Source: Agelaius tricolor (Eukaryota; Chordata; Aves; Passeriformes; Icteridae). Taken from it: a DNA stretch of 64,000 bases. This document shows, piece by piece, positions 37,053-49,065 of the stretch. Positions within the stretch are counted from its first letter, which is position 1. Every line of letters starts with the position of its first letter. The DNA lies in the NCBI GenBank assembly GCA_023055355.1, contig JALJCS010000022.1, forward strand, positions 13,089,501-13,153,500, in the 5' to 3' direction. A model generated the notes under the pieces. That model was given only the letters and a program-made list of their open reading frames with translations, did not search any database and was not told the DNA's origin. Both the position numbers and the translations under genes were made by a program.

Positions 37053-37535
37053 GGCAGCCTAAATAACAAAATTAGTGTCTGGACAGAGGAGTGTGCGTTG
37101 TACGTCTGTCAGTGACCTTCATCCTGGAGCATCCCAACCCAATGGATGCATATGGATGTGCATTGATGTCCTGCAGCCTCGTTCTTTTACAGAAATAAAC
37201 CTTCTGAATATTGCTGCCTGATGAATATGATAAATAAGGCTGCAAATAGGGCTTGCAGTCACTCAGGGCTTCATCCATAAAGCTTAGTTCAACTTGGAGA
37301 GAGCTCAGAGGGTTATTGATAGTTCTCTGCTGCTCCCTGCGTCCTGGTTTTGTTCTGATGGAAATGTCCTGGAGCACATGGTGTGAGGTTCAGTGCATCT
37401 GGTTCAGGGCTGTCACACCAATAAACATGAAGAATGTGTGCTGGCTTCCCACATATGTAAATTTTACTGCTTGTTTGCTGACTTCTGCAATGAGATGCTG
37501 CTCCAAAGAAGTTCTCCCGTGTCCTCCAGGAGGGG
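37053..37535. other. Single-copy DNA
   Basis: No repeat recognised between the CR1 composite and the solo LTR target site. Confidence 0.5.
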
Positions 37536-37541
37536 AAGGAA

Positions 37542-37926
37542 TGTGACTGTGGTCACAAGGGTTTTCAGGATGAAGAAGAGATGAGAATGTTGACTCTATG
37601 ATCAGAAGGCTTGATTTATTATTTTATGATATATGTTACATTAGACTATACCAAAAAGCAATAGAAAGGAAAAGGTTTCTTCGGCAGCTAGCTAAGCTAA
37701 GAATAGACAAGAATGAATAACAAAGATCTGTGTCTCAGACAGAGAGCAAGAGCCAGCTCTGCCATGAGTGGTCAAGAAATCCAAACACCCACAGGAGACT
37801 AATCATGGGTTTACCTGTTGCATTCCACAGCAGCAGATAACCATTGTTTACTTTGGTTCCTGAAACTGCAGCTTCTCACAAGGAAAAATCCTAAGAAAGG
37901 ATTTTTCATGAAAGATGTCTGCGACA
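37542..37926 (-). mobile_element. Solo LTR of an endogenous retrovirus (ERVK-like)
   Basis: A 385-bp unit with inverted TG...CA-type ends: on + it starts TGTGACTG and ends TGCGACA. It is flanked by a perfect 6-bp target-site duplication AAGGAA (37536-37541 and 37927-37932); 6 bp is typical of the ERVK/betaretrovirus-like class. An AATAAA poly(A) signal on the - strand (TTTATT at 37615-37620) places the LTR in - orientation. Internal sequence ('gcattccacagcagcagata', 'aggaaaaatcctaagaaagg') resembles an LTR I associate with songbird genomes. No internal viral genes are present, so it formed by LTR-LTR recombination. Confidence 0.9.
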
Positions 37927-37932
37927 AAGGAA

Positions 37933-38372
37933 CATGGAAAAAGTTGGTTGGAAAGGAGCTTGTTTGTGATGCCACCAAACATTTGATTATTCAGCAACTG
38001 GGGTTGCAGTCCAAGTAAATAAACCACAGGGAACCTGGACAGTTCCTGGACTTCTCCAGGCTGAGTGAGCTGTGGTTGCTGCATGTCTGTAATGGAGGAA
38101 TTGTGTAAGAGCTTCCCAAAATTCAGGGCTTTAGGTTTACTTTTGCTCTAGTTATGCAAAGCTGTCAGCTTGATGGTTTTTCTGCTCTCTCTCACACTGG
38201 TTACATTACTCACAGATGTGACTTCATTCCACAGCGCTTAATAATGGGGTTTGAAAAGATTCTCTTATTTGGAAAACAACTAATTATTGTACAGCTGTGA
38301 GCAGTGGGCAGCTGTAAGTCACCCTGCTGGACCTTCCTGGCTCCTGCTGCACCCCTGCTCTGTCATTCCTGG
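37933..38372. other. Single-copy DNA
   Basis: No repeat or gene recognised between the LTR and the inverted CR1 pair. Confidence 0.5.
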
Positions 38373-38492
38373 AATCCCAGAATGGGTTGGGTTGGAAGGG
38401 ATCTTAAATCTCATTTCATCCCATCTCCTGCCATGGCCAGGGACACCTTCCACTGCACCAGGTTGCTTCAAGCCTCATCCAACCTTGAACAC
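38373..38492 (-). mobile_element. CR1 LINE 3' fragment, left member of inverted pair
   Basis: Antisense CR1: 'ggaatcccagaatgggttgg', 'gccatggccagggacacctt', 'gcttcaagcctcatccaacc'. It belongs to the CR1 type with 'caagcctcatccaacctt', older than the GC-rich copies. Confidence 0.88.
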
Positions 38493-38544
38493 AGCGAAGT
38501 AAATAAAATAAATCCAAGAAATTTGTTCTCTCAGTGTTGTCTCA

Positions 38545-38800
38545 GGAAAGCTCATGAAGTTCAACAGGTCAAGTGCAGGGTGCTGCACCTGGAGGGACAG
38601 GACGCAGGGAATGGCTTCCTAGAGGGCAGGGGTGGATGGGATTTTGGGAAGGAATTGTTCCCTGGGAGGGTGGGCAGGCCCTGGATCCCTGGAAGTGCCC
38701 AAGGCCAGGTTGGACATTGGGGCTGGGAGCACCTGGTACAGTGGGAGATGTGGAAATAAGTGATTGTTAAGTTTCCTTCCATCCCAAACAGTTGTAGGAG
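38545..38800 (+). mobile_element. CR1 LINE 3' fragment, right member of inverted pair
   Basis: Sense CR1, starting with 'ctcatgaagttcaacaggtcaagtgcagggtgctgcacctgg' (a region further 5' in CR1), jumping to 'gggacaggacgcagggaatg', then 'cccaaggccaggttggacat' and a decayed end 'ccatcccaaacagttgtagg'. It carries an internal deletion relative to full CR1. Confidence 0.88.
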
Positions 38801-40054
38801 CCTGTTATTCTGTGTTTGCTGGTGGAGTTACCTTGTGCTGCCTCACAGTTTCTAATTTTTTTCACTTTTTTCCCAGTTTCACATGCGCTGAGCTCTTTGG
38901 AGCACAGGACTTTGTGTGGTGTGGACCAAAGGTTTGGTGTCTGGGTGGCTGCAGAGGACACTGGGGATGTTCTGTCCTGTCCTGCTGCAGTGATGGCACA
39001 AACCAAACTGGGAATACAACTCACACTTCCAGACTGGGGGTTTTTTTTAGCCAAGATGAATTTGACAAGTCTGTTATTGTTGGTCTTGTCCAATATTGAG
39101 AAATACTTGGCAGCTGTTTCCAGCTACATCCTATCAGTAATCGTAAAAGCAGACTGGTAACAATGGGAATAAAAATATGCTTCTTTTCCTAAGGAATGAT
39201 TGATTTTTTCATGTGTTTTCTTTTCCAGCAGACATATTCTATTTGTGTTCCAGCTGTTATTTGCATAACACTGCTGCTCTAAACCACTGCATCTACTTTG
39301 TTGTCACAACAGTCCTGTTTTAAATAAGTGTCACAACACATTGGATTTTAGCTGATAAACCAGCCATGAAACTGCTGCTATTTCATGTTTTTATGAAGAT
39401 CACTATGCTGCTAGTTAATGGTTTTTTTGAGACTTTGATTTAGGTGCTGACTTGTGAAGATAGATCATTTTAAGTTGGAATTTTGAAAGTGAATGCCGTA
39501 GTTGAGGAAACTTGAAATTCACTGCTGTCTTCCTTTCTTCAAATTGCTTTTGAAAACTGCTCGAATCCGTTCCTTGGTGCAAATCCCTGCAGCTAAAGAG
39601 GGTTTTATTCCCTTGAACAGGTGAATTCCAAGCAGGGAGGATCTCCATGCAAGGAGAAGCAGGTGGTTCTGCTCAGCCCCCTGGGCAGGATCGAGATCTC
39701 GGGCTGTGAGAAGGGCGTACATGAAATAAAACTTCCCAAAACGAGCCTGCTGCCAAGGGGGTGAGTTCATGTCCTATTGATCCTGGCCTTGTGCTTGTGC
39801 TGGGGGAAGGAGATTGCCCAGAGCATCTGAGAGCGCTCTTGTTTGTGCTAATCCTACTGGGAGGAGCCTCTTGTGCCCTCAAGGACTCCAAAATACATCA
39901 ATTCCTCTGCTGCCTCCAAAATATTGTCAAACATTTTAAACTCCCAAGTGTTTTTAAGGTAAGTTTTGAAAGAATCTCCTGCCTGCCCTAATTTTTGGCA
40001 CACATGTAAGTGTCGCTGAGGGTAAAATCTCCTGCACACCTCACAAATCTTGCA
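38801..40054. other. Single-copy DNA
   Basis: No repeat recognised. AAG|GTAAGT at 39956-39964 is a strong donor-like site, but no good upstream acceptor is seen and the open frame at 39761-39991 is unfamiliar. Confidence 0.45.
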
Positions 40055-40590
40055 GACATACACCTATTTTTACAATTTTATATTTTTATAATTTTATATT
40101 TCTATTTTTATATTTTTATAATTTTATGTTTCTATTTTTATAATTTTATAATTTTATATTTTTATTTTTTATGATTTTATAATCTTATATTTTTGTATTA
40201 TTTTATATTATTTTTATATTATTTTAATATTTCTATATTATTTTTATATTTTTATTTTATTTTTATATTTTTATTTTTATATTTTTATATTATTTTTATA
40301 TTTTTATTTTTTATTTTTAATTCTTTAAATTTTATTTTAATATCTTGTTATTTTTATTAGTTTTAAGATTTTTAGTTTTAGTTTTATTTTTATATTTTTA
40401 TAACTTTATAATTTTATATTTTTATCTTATCTATTTTTCTATTTTCTATTCATATTTTTATATTTTATGTTTCTATATATTATATTTTATATCATTTTTG
40501 TATTTTTATTTTTATATCTATTTTTATTTTTAAGATTTTTTTATTTTTATATTTTATTTTTCTGTTTTCATTTTTTGATATTTTTTATAT
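40055..40590. repeat. A+T low-complexity tract, T-rich on +
   Basis: About 535 bases almost entirely of T and A on the + strand, composed of irregular TTTTTA, TTTTATA and TTATTTT motifs with very few G or C. T greatly exceeds A on +. The Phe/Tyr/Ile/Leu-rich open frames here are composition artefacts. Confidence 0.95.
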
Positions 40591-42754
40591 ACAGATCTAT
40601 GCTCCAACAGGTAGAAGCAGGATTGACTGATTGTTTTAATTACTGTGTAGTACTGGTGAGAGCTTTAGTTGCTTTCCCAGAGCTGCAGTGTCTGCTGGAG
40701 TTTGGAACAGGTCCCACGTGGCAGTGGAGGTGATGTTTCAAATCCAGGCCTGGCTGAGGAGGCATCAGTGCCTTTTCCTGTTTGTTGTAGGTTGTGTTCA
40801 GTCTGCTGGAGTCCATCTGTCCTGCTCAGATATTTGATTTTTTTTTCCCTTATTTGTGAGGAAATGTTCAGTGACATTTTTCAAAGGAATTTTGAATTAT
40901 TCAGAATTAGATGCTAAATTTCTATGCCAAATTTCTTTGGCAAAATCAAGACTTTTTAGACTTTCTCAGACTTCCCTAAGACTTATCTTTCAACTGAGTT
41001 TGGTAATTAAATTCCACTTTTCCACAGTCTGCTAAATCAGTGCTGCCACTGACAAGACTCAAACAGGTTTGGCTTCTTTTCTCAACATTGTCTTTTTTTT
41101 CATCCTGTGTTTGCCTCTGAAGTTCCCCATGGATTTTCAGGATGCTTGTTTTCCTATTTTATTCTCCTTGTAACTGAAATGGGTGTGAAATTAATCAGGA
41201 CAATGGGGCATAATGTGTGTTCTGGTTGAAATATGATTTTACCTCCCATACAAAAACTCTGAAGCCTCTGGATTTCACAGTTTTGCCAGCTCCAGGGATA
41301 TGGAAATATCTGCTGCACTTCCTTCAGATTCTGCTTTAAGTGCTGGATTTCTGCTGATGAGGAATGGAAATGAATGGGTACTTAGGATAGAGTTGGAACT
41401 TGGCTTTGCTGCAGAGCAAAACCTGCCTGGAGAACAGCCCAGGGGATGTGGATCTGCACCTTGTGAAGGGTAAATGTCAGTGAGGGAGTGGAATAAGAGT
41501 AGGAAAAAGATTTGGGGGCTCTCAGATCCGTTTGTAGGGATGGGTGCTGCTCTTTTACCAGAACATCTGGTAAAAAATCTGGTTTTGTTATACCAGGACA
41601 TCTGGTTTTCTGTAATGTGTTCATGTTCTCTGGTTGAAGGTTCTCATGATCTTCAGCAGAAGTTGGACAGTTTAGATCCTTTTCCTAAATTTTAATTTTC
41701 ACCTGTTCTAGATCCCCACTTCTCTCAGTGGTGAGCTGACTTCACTTCATCTTGAGGCATTAGTGGCATCCTGGTAACTCTCAGCCTCACAGGCTGCATG
41801 ATTTATGTGCCAAAATTGTTACATTAGAGGGTCTATCACTCAGGAATTACTCTGAAGCTAAAGGCAAGAACAGTGTTTTTATGATTACTTTAAGAATTTA
41901 AATCTGAAGAAGAAAGGTGGGACTTCCTTTTGTCTTTAGCACTGATAAAGTTCTAAAAATTTTAAAGCCATCTGTAAATGTTTGTGCTGAAGTATAACAT
42001 TTAATCTCTTCTACTCATCGCTAGTGAATAGTTGTTAAATCTGGCCTCATTATTTTCGACAGAATAAAATAAAAACAAAGCAGTGCCTGGTGTTTCTCCT
42101 AACTGGCTAATAAACGCCATGGCAAGAACATTGGGTGGGAAAAAAAAAACATAAGAAACATAAAAATTGATTTTAATGGACCCCTGTCAGAGAGAACCAT
42201 AATGAGCACAAGTCTGGTAATAAATATTGGTATTCTGCTCCACGGTGCTTGGGACTTCTCATGTGGAATTGCATGCAACAATCAATAGAGATTTTAGGGT
42301 TTTTTAACAACAAAAATAAGTAAACCTTTGAAATATATAAATACTTAAGACTTGCAATCTGTCAGACAAACCTGGTAGTTGTAGAAAAATCTGATAAGAG
42401 CCCCTGGTTAATGGCATAATCGCTTTGTGGAGATCTCGCTCTGTTTTACAGCTTGTAAAATGCTGTGCAATTAATCACCTGAGATTACAACCTCCTCACT
42501 GATGGCTCTCCTTAAAACTTAAGAACACAGACTATAATGGAGCCTAAAAGGAGAAGCAACAAAGTAAAACCCAGTTTCAGTATGCTTGAAAGAAATTGAT
42601 CTATTAATGAGATGAAACTAATTGTAATAACCTGAGGTTATTCTGCTCCTCGGGAAGCTGCAGGGTTTAAAACTCCAGACACGTCACACAGGGATGGTTT
42701 CTCTTGGAGAGGAGGCATCTTTATCCAGGCTTCTGAAATCCATGGTGTGCATCC
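40591..42754. other. Single-copy DNA
   Basis: No repeat or gene recognised. 41870-42120 is AT-rich. Confidence 0.5.
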
Positions 42755-42865
42755 ATTCCTAGAACTGGATGGGCTTGGAGCAGCTGGGAGAGTGGGAGGT
42801 GCCAGGTAGGGCTGGCACTGGGTGGGCTTTGAGGGACCCAAACCAGTCTGGGATTCTGTGATAAG
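42755..42865 (+). mobile_element. Short CR1 LINE 3' fragment
   Basis: Sense CR1 end: 'gaactggatgggcttggagc', 'ggctggcactgggtgggctt', then 'ccagtctgggattctgtgat'. About 110 bases with small deletions. Confidence 0.85.
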
Positions 42866-42984
42866 GATGTCCTGATCCAAACAGGTCCCTGAAGGTTTGG
42901 CATCTTAATCTGGACAATTGTATCTATTTCTAAGAACTTCAGTTTCACAATTCATATTTGAAAAAAGCCTTAAGTGTGTATAAG

Positions 42985-43140
42985 CTGTGTATATGTATTT
43001 TTATATATATATATAGATAGATAGATATAGATATATATAAAATGTAAGTTATATAATTTCTATTATATTATTTATTATTACATGATTTATTATATATATA
43101 ATTATATATTACAATATAATGGTATATAATATGTACATTT
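42985..43140. repeat. AT-rich simple sequence (TA / TAGA)
   Basis: Contains (TA)n, a TAGATAGATAGATA block near 43010-43035 and irregular TATAT/TTATTA sequence. Confidence 0.9.
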
Positions 43141-45150
43141 CGTGCTATATCATCTGTTGTACTTTTTCTTTCAATTCATGCCAATCTAATGATGAGTTTG
43201 GATCAATATTCCTCCAACATCCCAACCTGAAATACTGCACATGTTTAACACTTCTTGCCCATGTCCAAAAGAAAAACTCCCTTTCTTTCACTGGTACCTA
43301 ACTTCAAAGTGTCTTCAGCAGCTTTGGAGTTTCAAAATTAGGGTTTTTTGTTGTTCTCTTGCCAGTTGTGGTGTTCCCACACTGGGATGACTCTGCTTTG
43401 AGAGATCTTGACTCATTCCAGAGGTGCAGGAGTAAATTATCCCCTTGGTGAGCAGGTAACACAAACCATGGCTTTCCCTCTAATGAATATTTACAGCACA
43501 AAATACTTTGGAAGTGTGAGCTGTGGACTTGGCTTTGGGATGGCAGCAGGAAGCAGTTTGTCCCCATGTTGCAAAAATCCAGATTCTCTCAGGAATTCCC
43601 TTTTCCTCAGGAAAACCACCCTGGTTTTGCCAGCTCCCTGCCTGGTCAGGATGAGGCAGGGGTTGTCTGGGCTGCACATGTGCTGGGCAGGGAAGCACTG
43701 GGGGAGCTGGAGGATTTCAGTAAAAGGGCTGTAGTAGAACCTGTTCTGAGGAAAACTAAACAGTTTTCATTGTGTGCTTGGAAAATCCTGCTGGACACAT
43801 GGGGGGATGACCACCACCACCCTGCTGCTGGGTGTGTGTGACAGGAAAGTTAAATTTGCCATCTGGGAGGTGGGCACAGATGCCAGGTGATGCCCACAGC
43901 CCTGGTGTGGAATGTTATTTATTCACCTGGGATTTGAGGATGCCACCATGAGTGAAGTCTTGGCTGGAAAGCTCAGCTGAGCAGCTGTGATCTGTCACTG
44001 CCATCCTGGGTGGGACATGCCAAAATGGGGATGATTTGGGGACAGCCCCTCCTGCTCTCTGGGGATGCTGGGCTGTGGGACCAGCTTGAGCTTGCCAGAG
44101 GAGCCTGAGGAATTGTGTGTTTGTTGGTGTGAACCTGAATTTGGGAGACTGCAGAGAAGGTGGTGGTGCTTCCTGCATGTTTGGGCAGCCTGACAAATGG
44201 TCAAAGCCTGCATTTTCCTGCTGCTGTAGGAATACACCCAGGCTTCCTTTTGGGCTCTTTCAGGAGCAGTGGGATCTGATCTGCCCTCTGTGTTCCCTGC
44301 AGGTCATTTTCAGTTTTCCTTAGTGTTTCATTTCCCTCCATCTTACTGAGGGAGATCAGAGGAGGAGGAGCAAGGAGCCAGCTTGGCCCTTCCCATATTA
44401 TTAATCTGCCTCAACCTTTGAGGCTGAATCTGCAGTTCAAGAAGTTCACCGGGGTTTCAGTCTCTCTCTGTCAGTGTAACATGATCAGAAACTCTCCAGA
44501 ATCTCAGATTAAGCAGGTTTCCAGCTATTAGAGATGGAAGGAAAATCTCAGGTGTGTGCAAAGGCAGAAGATGCAGTGGGGCAGGGAGTCTGATAAGAGC
44601 CTAGAACAATAACTTGGAGAGGTGTGAACCACTCTGTTCATCTCTGAGGTATTTAATCATAGCCAGTGGTGATGGTTTAAATGTCAACTTTGCTAACTGT
44701 TTCATTCCTCATGCTGTAAAATTTACTGGGAGTGATATCTCACTTTGATGCCACAAGTGGGAGGCATTTGGGAGAGTGCCACTCCTCCTATTTTTCCACT
44801 GAGCATCAGCCAAGGCTAAGAAACTTAGTGGAGCTCAGGGGCACAGTAAAAACCCACTGAAGGAGGTAAGGATGTGACTTCTCTGCTGCTTGGAGTGGAT
44901 TCCTGGTTTGCCATGAACATCTGAGGTGACTTCTGTGAGTAGAGGATTATTGGCACTGTGGCTTGGAAGAGGCTCCACTCTTCCTCATTCAAGTTCTTCC
45001 TTGAATACTGTGTAACAACAGCAATTTTCTATTTAAAATAGTGCAGAATAAACCCTGAATGAGCCAGAGGACCTACTTGGGGTAAAGAAAATGGGTTGGG
45101 GTGAGCTCTAAATGGAGAGAGGGAATGGGGAAAGGAATGGGGCTGGGGAA
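43141..45150. other. Single-copy DNA with one weak exon candidate
   Basis: No known repeat recognised. A splice-site-flanked segment, 44810-44865, is described as a finding. No protein-like frame recognised. Confidence 0.45.
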
Positions 45151-45735
45151 TGAAATGGAGCCCCAGGAGAGGCTGAGGGAGCTGGGAAGGGGCTGGAAGA
45201 TCCCTGAGGGAGCCGGGAAGGGCCTGGAGAATCCCTGAGGAGCTGGGCAGGGGCTGCAGAATCCCTGAGGAGCTGGGCAGGGGCTGCAGAATCCCTGAGG
45301 GAGCTGGGCAGGGGCTGCAGAATCCCTGAGGGAGCTGGGCAGGGGCTGCAGAATCCCTGAGGGAGCCGGGCAGGGGCTGCAGAATCCCTGAGGGAGCTGG
45401 GCAGGGGCTGAGCCTGGAGCAAAGGAGGCTCAGGGGCCCTTGTGGCTCTGCACAGCTCCTGCCAGGAGGGCACAGCCGGGGGGGTCGGGCTCTGCTCCAG
45501 GGCACAGGGACAGGAGCAGAGGGAACGGCCTCAGGCTGGGCCAGGGCAGGCTCAGGTTGAAATTAGGAAAAAGCTTCTTGTGGAAAGGGTTGTAAAGCTT
45601 TGGAATGGCCCAGGGAGATGTTGGAGTCCCCATCCCTGGGTGGGTTCAAGCTTGAGGACATGGTTGGTGCTGCTGGTTGATGGTTGGATTTGCTGATCTT
45701 TGAGGAATTCTCCAACCTTAACAATTCCACTGTTC
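45151..45735 (+). mobile_element. CR1 LINE fragment with internal minisatellite
   Basis: Sense CR1. It begins in a short 30-31-bp tandem array (about 45165-45410, roughly eight units, reverse complement of the 30.5-kb array). It continues through 'gagcctggagcaaaggaggc' and 'gagggaacggcctcaggctg', then 'ggtgggttcaagcttgagga' and 'ggatttgctgatctttgagg', and ends 'ccttaacaattccactgttctg'. The 3' end belongs to a different CR1 subfamily from that of the 30.1-31.3 kb element. Confidence 0.85.
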
Positions 45736-46880
45736 TGTGTTGAAACTCCAGTGCCTGTGGACAAATGCAGCAACAACTCCTGCCTGTTCTTTACTTCTGA
45801 AGTGCCCAAAACCTTCAAGGTGCTGCTTTGGCTCAGAGAGCACCTGGTTCCTCTGGGTGATGCTTGTACAAATCCAGGATTTTGGCCTTTTAACCCCTCC
45901 CAGTGCTGACAGCATTGGTTTTCACACTGATGAGCCAAGGGATAGCCTGTTTATGGTGCCTGTGTGGAGCAGTCACCAGAAGAGGATCACTCTTACATAA
46001 ATGTTCCTCTTTCAAAGAAAACCTTTCATTTCCAAATATCTTTTAACTTGTGGCACAAAGCTCTCGCAAATCTCATTGAATTTTCTGCCACTGGTTTTGG
46101 AAACAAAACATGCAGATGCCTGGGTAATAGGAAGATGATGCTTGTTACTTCAAATTACTTCAAAATAACAGGAAAGTGTATTTTAAAAAATAGGAAAGAA
46201 AGGAAAAAAGAAATATTGCCTTCTCTGGTAGAAGTCTCTCCAAATATCCAGGCATCAATCTTTATTTCAGCAGATTCAATGGATGTGGCAGGAAGAGTTA
46301 TTATATAGCATAGTCCTCCTTTTATTAAAAATAAACTGGGCTAGGGTTTTTCATAGTTTCTTGTGGAGATGCTACAGATTGTTTATGCTGCATCAAGCTA
46401 AGAAAACTTTTTATTGGAAGTGGTGTTTCCAAAACATAAACAAAACAACTTTCTGCGTGTTTTTAGAGTTCAGCCTGACACGTAGCACAGCTCAAAGATG
46501 TGGTTTCACATGGTTTTAGCAATGGTTTGTGGGCAAAGTTTTATTGTCAGGTCTGGCTGGTAAATTTAATTCTGCATGATTAGCAAAACCCACGTTCCTC
46601 TCTCACTGAAGCTGAAGTGAATCTTGAGCAACTCCACTGTAATCAATACTAGACTTTAGCTGTGTTATTTTCCCTGACAGCATGGCTGCATTTCTATTAT
46701 CTGTCAAAGGCAGCATTGCAGGATTCAAATAGGAGTGGGTTTTGCAAGGCTTCAGCTGTGGTTTTCTCCTGAAATCTTGGCAGAGAAGCCTTTGAGGGCT
46801 CTGTGCAAAAAAAGAAAAATAAAAGATTTTTTGGTGGGTGAGAAGCTGGACATGAGCTGGCCATGTTCACTCAGAGCCCA
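45736..46880. other. Single-copy DNA
   Basis: No repeat or gene recognised; a purine-rich run lies at about 46190-46215. Confidence 0.5.
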
Positions 46881-47405
46881 GAGCGCCCTGGGCAGCAGGA
46901 AAGGGGAATTGTGCCCCTGTGCCCAGGTGAGCCCCACCTGCAGAGCCCAGCCCAGGAGGGACCTGGAGCTGCTGGGGCATCCAGAGGAGGCACCAAATGC
47001 TCAGAGGATGGAGCAGCTCTGCTGGGACACCTGGGGGGCTCACCTGGACAGGAGCAGCTCCAGGGAGAGCTCAGAGCCCCTGGCAGGGCCTGAAGGGGCT
47101 CCAGGAGAGCTGCAGAGGGACTGGGGACAAGGATGGAGGGACAGGAGCCAGGGAATGGCTGCCAGTGCCAGAGGGCAGGGCTGGATGGGAGATTGGGAAT
47201 TGGGAATTGTTCCCTGGCAGGGTGGGCAGGCCTGGCACAGGTGCCCAGAGCAGCTGGGGCTGCCCCTGCATCCCTGGAGATGCCCAAGGCCAGGCTGGAC
47301 ACTGGGGCTGGGAGCACCTGGGACAGTGGGAGGTGTCCCTGCCATGTCCCTACCATCACTGGGTGGGCTTTGAGGTCCTTTCCAACCCAAACCATCCTGG
47401 GATTG
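46881..47405 (+). mobile_element. CR1 LINE 3' fragment, about 525 bases
   Basis: One of the longer sense CR1 copies. It covers 'gtgagccccacctgcagagc', 'agaggaggcaccaaatgctc', 'cacctggacaggagcagctc', 'gggacaaggatggagggaca', 'gattgggaattgggaattgt', 'cccaaggccaggctggacac' and 'gaggtcctttccaacccaaa', with terminus 'catcctgggattgc'. An open frame of about 210 codons across it is CR1 sequence without recognisable protein domains. Confidence 0.93.
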
Positions 47406-48373
47406 CACAAACCCCTGCAGTGCTGGTTCCCCTCAAGCCTTGCATGTTGCTCCCATCACACATTTGGTAGTCAGGGCTCTCCAGGCTGCTCTTCCAGACC
47501 CCTGTCAGTAAAACTCTTGTGTGGTTCAGTTCTGTAGCTCCAGGAGAGCTGCAGGAGGGGTTTCTGTTACCCACATCCAGCTGTGTCTGTGCTCACACCC
47601 TTCTCTTCCATCCCAAAACACCTCTGTGGCTTTAAATTTTTCCCAGCATTATCTGTGTATCGAATTTTTTTTTTTTTGAAGTGAGGGAGGAAACCCAAGA
47701 TGAAGAGTTGCAACATTCAAAACACCCACTAATTCTGGGACATAATAGAAACATAATCCATGTCATTATGCAGCCCATTTTCCCATCCTTATAGCAAGGA
47801 TTTGCAATGGAAAAATGCTCCACTGCATTAATCTACCTCTGGCAGGGGAAGTGGAAAGGTTCCACTCCTGGCCTGAATTACTGCTGGCATTGGTGGAGAC
47901 ACATCAGGTACTGTTCCTGTGGCACAGCACAGGGCAGGGAGTCAGGAAAGGATTTGTTTTCTGGGAAATTTCTCGAGGAGATGAAGCTGCATAGACAAAT
48001 TCTCCCTCTCCTCTTTGGTGGAATCATTTTTCAGCACTATTAGAGCTCTGCATCTTCCACACCAGAAAGAGAGAGTCATATTTGTGGTATTTTCAAGTGG
48101 GTGTCTGCACAAGTTATATTATCTAATACAGTTTGTTCTTATTTTTGCTGTTTTAAAGTATCACACTGTAAAATGTGATCACTGGGCCGTTCTAACATGT
48201 CTTGGTTTAGGAGCCAACCCTGAGGGTTACAAACACAGACCAGCTGAGCAGCAAAGCTTGGTGTTCTGCACCCTGAAACTGGGCTTGTGCTGTTCAGACA
48301 GAGCCCTGTCCATGTTATTGTGAAAGAGTTGGAAACATCAGGTCAGTGCCATGGGTCACTGCCCAGCAGAAAT
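47406..48373. other. Single-copy DNA
   Basis: No repeat or gene recognised; a T12 run lies at about 47667-47678. Confidence 0.5.
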
Positions 48374-49065
48374 CCCAGAATGGTTTGGGTGGGAAAGGAC
48401 CCCAAACCCCACCCATTCCCACCCCTGCCATGGCAGGGACACCTCCCACTGTCCCAGGTGCTCCCAGCCCCAGTGTCCAGCCTGGCCTTGGGCACTGCCA
48501 GGGATCCAGGGGCAGCCACAGCTGCTCTGGGCACCCTGTGCCAGGGCCTCAAAGCCAAAAATTCCTTCCCAATCTCCCATCCACCCCTTGCCCACTGTCA
48601 GCTTAAAGCCATTCCCTGGGTCCTGTCCCTCCATCCTTGTCCCCAGTCCCTCTGCAGCTCTCCTGGAGCCCCTTCAGGCCCTGCCAGGGGCTCTGAGCTC
48701 TCCCTGGAGCTGCTCCTGTCCAGGTGAGCCCCCCAGGTGTCCCAGGCTGGCTCCAGAGGGGCTCCAGCCCTCAGAGCATCTCTGTGACCTCCTCTGGATT
48801 TGCTGCAGCTGCTCCAGGTCCTCATGTTGAGGAGCCCAGAGCTGGACACAGTTCTCCAGGAATTGAAGGAGAATTCTCCAGGGCTCTCTCAAGGAGAGAG
48901 GGGGACAATCCCCCCCGTGGGCTGTTGGTGACACTCCTTCTGATGTATCCTGGGATGCTGTTGGCTTTTTGCTGTTGGATGGCTGTTCCCAGCTCCAACT
49001 GGAGCTGGCAGCAGCAGTTCCTGGTCCTCCCTGGCCACTTTGGCTCACACATTTCAGTGCAACCC
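48374..49065 (-). mobile_element. CR1 LINE fragment, longest in the window (about 690 bases)
   Basis: Antisense CR1. The 3' end is at the left ('ccagaatggtttgggtggga'), followed by 'gccatggcagggacacctcc', 'ggccttgggcactgccaggg', 'gccattccctgggtcctgtc', 'ggctctgagctctccctgga', 'gagcccagagctggacacag' and 'tgatgtatcctgggatgctg'. The truncated 5' end is near 'ctggccactttggctcacac'. No reverse-transcriptase domain is included. Confidence 0.93.

Noticed and set aside
40345..40733. Phe/Tyr/Leu-rich 'membrane-like' frames
   Set aside because: Composition artefact of the A+T tract.
46735..47373. 212-codon + frame
   Set aside because: Lies across a sense CR1 3' fragment; similar frames recur in the other CR1 copies of the window.
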